In this document: positions 8,742 to 9,672 of the stretch, one piece after another
Layout: the number at the start of each line of letters is the position of its first letter
Numbering within the stretch: position 1 is the stretch's first letter
Source of the DNA: an uncultured Raoultella sp.
Lineage (GTDB): Bacteria; Pseudomonadota; Gammaproteobacteria; Enterobacterales; Enterobacteriaceae
DNA length: 9,672 bases
Direction: 5' to 3'
Assembly: GCA_900759445.1 (NCBI GenBank)
Contig: CAAEVH010000032.1
Location: forward strand, 1-9,672
Notes under the pieces: model-generated
Seen by the model: only the letters and a program-made list of their open reading frames with translations
Database searches by the model: none
What the model was told of the DNA's origin: nothing
Program-made: the position numbers and the translations under genes

Positions 8742-9407
8742 ATGGATACACCGGAACCCCTGATGCCACGGGAAAAAATGTGGCTTTACGGCATTGAAAC
8801 GTTGTCGGACGTTGAGCTGCTGGCGCTGTTTTTGCGCACCGGAACGCGGGATAAAGATGTCATGACGTACTCGCATGACCTGCTACAGCGTTTTGGTTCG
8901 CTGTATGGTCTGCTGTCAGCGAATAAAGCACAGTTTGAGACGGTAGACGGGATTGGCCTGGCGAAATATGCCCAGCTAAAAGGGGTGGCCGAGTTGGCGC
9001 GGCGTTATTTTAGCCTGCGGCTGGTTGAAGAGCCTTCGCTGGTCACGCCGATGATGACGCTGGAGTTTTTGCAAAGCCATCTCTCTGATGAAGAGCGGGA
9101 GATCTTCATCGTGATCTTTTTAGATAATCAGAACCGGGTATTGAAACATAGCCGGCTTTTTTCTGGTACTCTTAGCCACGTAGAGGTGCATCCGCGAGAA
9201 ATTGTACGCGAAGCCATCAAAGTGAACGCCGCTGCGGTGATCCTTGCACATAATCATCCGTCCGGTAGTCCCGAGCCGAGTAAGGCCGACAGACTGATGA
9301 CCGAACGTGTGGTAAAGTGTTGTGGTTTCATGGATATACGAGTACTCGATCATCTCGTAATCGGCCGCGGTGCGTACGTATCTTTTGCCGAACGCGGCTG
9401 GATTTAG
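8742..9407 (+). CDS. radC: RadC family protein (JAMM/MPN+ domain)
   Basis: This 221-aa protein is the chromosomal RadC (YicR) of enterics. The N-terminal helical region ends in a helix-hairpin-helix-like segment, [14 protein letters not shown] (68-81). The C-terminal JAMM domain has the metal-site pattern with Glu in EEREIF (117-122) and [14 protein letters not shown] (170-183; His170, His172, Asp183), and ends VSFAERGWI. Despite the name, a DNA-repair role is doubtful: the original radC102 mutation was mapped to recG. Its biochemical function is not established. The start at 8742 is chosen from AGGAG at 8730-8734, 7 nt before the ATG; an upstream in-frame ATG at 8706 has no SD and no family homology. 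It is more diverged from E. coli than its neighbours. rpmB follows in the same direction, with its own promoter. Confidence 0.93.
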   Translation: MDTPEPLMPREKMWLYGIETLSDVELLALFLRTGTRDKDVMTYSHDLLQRFGSLYGLLSANKAQFETVDGIGLAKYAQLKGVAELARRYFSLRLVEEPSLVTPMMTLEFLQSHLSDEEREIFIVIFLDNQNRVLKHSRLFSGTLSHVEVHPREIVREAIKVNAAAVILAHNHPSGSPEPSKADRLMTERVVKCCGFMDIRVLDHLVIGRGAYVSFAERGWI

Positions 9408-9449
9408 CCCCGATCACGCGATCCAGCGGGATCTTTGTCTGTTCGGGAC

Positions 9450-9478
9450 TTGAGCACATCGCCGAGTCAGCGTATACT
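9450..9478 (+). promoter_or_regulatory. rpmB (L28/L33 operon) promoter
   Basis: TTGAGC (9450-9455) and TATACT (9473-9478) are separated by exactly 17 bp, the best sigma-70 promoter in the window. Transcription would start near 9485, giving a 5' leader of about 140 nt before rpmB. Confidence 0.8.
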
Positions 9479-9484
9479 ACGCCA

Positions 9485-9623
9485 CCTTTGAGAATCTCGG
9501 GTTTGGCATTTGGGCCTGGCAATCGATGGTTCACTTAGAACTGCGATGACCGGGCTGTAAAGCCTGACGAGGCGCCGATACCCCATACGAAGCTCGAGCT
9601 AATTTGATTTTTGGAGAATAGAC
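9485..9623 (+). promoter_or_regulatory. Structured 5' leader of rpmB
   Basis: The ~140-nt untranslated leader can form a bulged hairpin at 9523-9546 (TCG-A-TGGTTC with GAACTGCGA, loop ACTTA), a hairpin CGGGCT-GTAA-AGCCTG (9551-9566) capped by a GNRA-type tetraloop, and a self-complementary AGCTCGAGCT (9591-9600) just before the SD. Such leaders often mediate feedback by ribosomal proteins; whether this one does is unknown to me. Confidence 0.45.
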
Positions 9624-9672
9624 ATGTCCCGAGTCTGCCAAGTTACTGGCAAGCGTCCGGTGACCGGTAACA
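9624..9672 (+). CDS. rpmB: 50S ribosomal protein L28, N-terminal part (cut by window edge)
   Basis: The first 16 codons read MSRVCQVTGKRPVTGN, the conserved start of ribosomal protein L28, a component of the large subunit; the remainder lies beyond the window. GGAG at 9613-9616 lies 7 nt before the ATG. It has its own strong promoter and a long leader. In E. coli rpmG (L33) follows and is cotranscribed; that part is not visible here. Confidence 0.96.
   Translation, partial: MSRVCQVTGKRPVTGN

Noticed and set aside
8571..8876. Upstream extension of the coaBC frame by 100 codons into radC
   Set aside because: CoaBC homology and the SD start at 8567/8570. The extension overlaps radC on the other strand and includes the promoter.
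9397..9427. Inverted repeat GCTGGAT/ATCCAGC at the radC stop as a terminator
   Set aside because: Seven perfect pairs but a 17-nt loop and no T-run after it (GGGATCTTTG), so an intrinsic terminator cannot be supported.

Overview
This window is a block of conserved core chromosome from a gamma-proteobacterium of the family Enterobacteriaceae. The gene order rpoZ–gmk / ligB / yicG / yicC / rph–pyrE / slmA–dut–coaBC / radC–rpmB is that of the Escherichia coli 82-min region, and most proteins match remembered E. coli sequences almost residue for residue. LigB and RadC are clearly more diverged, so this is a relative such as Citrobacter, Enterobacter or Klebsiella rather than E. coli itself. The genus cannot be fixed from the sequence alone. 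No tRNA, rRNA, insertion sequence, prophage gene or CRISPR array is visible.

Layout. Positions 1-755 (minus) hold the start of rpoZ and all of gmk. A 256-bp divergent promoter region follows, then ligB (plus, 1012-2691), which converges on yicG (minus, 2697-3314) with only 5 bp between the stops. A 207-bp gap contains the yicC terminator, and yicC runs minus (3522-4385). A 239-bp divergent region with a nested palindrome separates yicC from rph (plus, 4625-5341). The UTP-type attenuator hairpin and an unusually long spacer lead to pyrE (plus, 5517-6158). pyrE converges on slmA, the last gene of a minus-strand operon coaBC–dut–slmA (8567 down to 6198). radC (plus, 8742-9407) and the start of rpmB (9624 onward, cut by the window edge) close the window. 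No gene-free stretch exceeds 300 bp; the longest is 756-1011.

Functions. The genes are mostly nucleotide metabolism (gmk, pyrE, dut), coenzyme A synthesis (coaBC), RNA metabolism (rph, yicC), DNA joining (ligB), division-site control (slmA) and the transcription/translation machinery (rpoZ, rpmB).

Most worth a second look: (1) an open reading frame that starts in the loop of the pyrE attenuator, crosses the U-tract and stops just before the pyrE Shine-Dalgarno sequence, inside a spacer much longer than the one remembered from E. coli K-12; (2) LigB carries a signal-peptide-like N-terminus and exactly four cysteines at positions also remembered from E. coli LigB, which raises the question of where this ligase acts; (3) a 67-nt nearly perfect nested palindrome between dut and slmA; (4) a structured 5' leader in front of rpmB.
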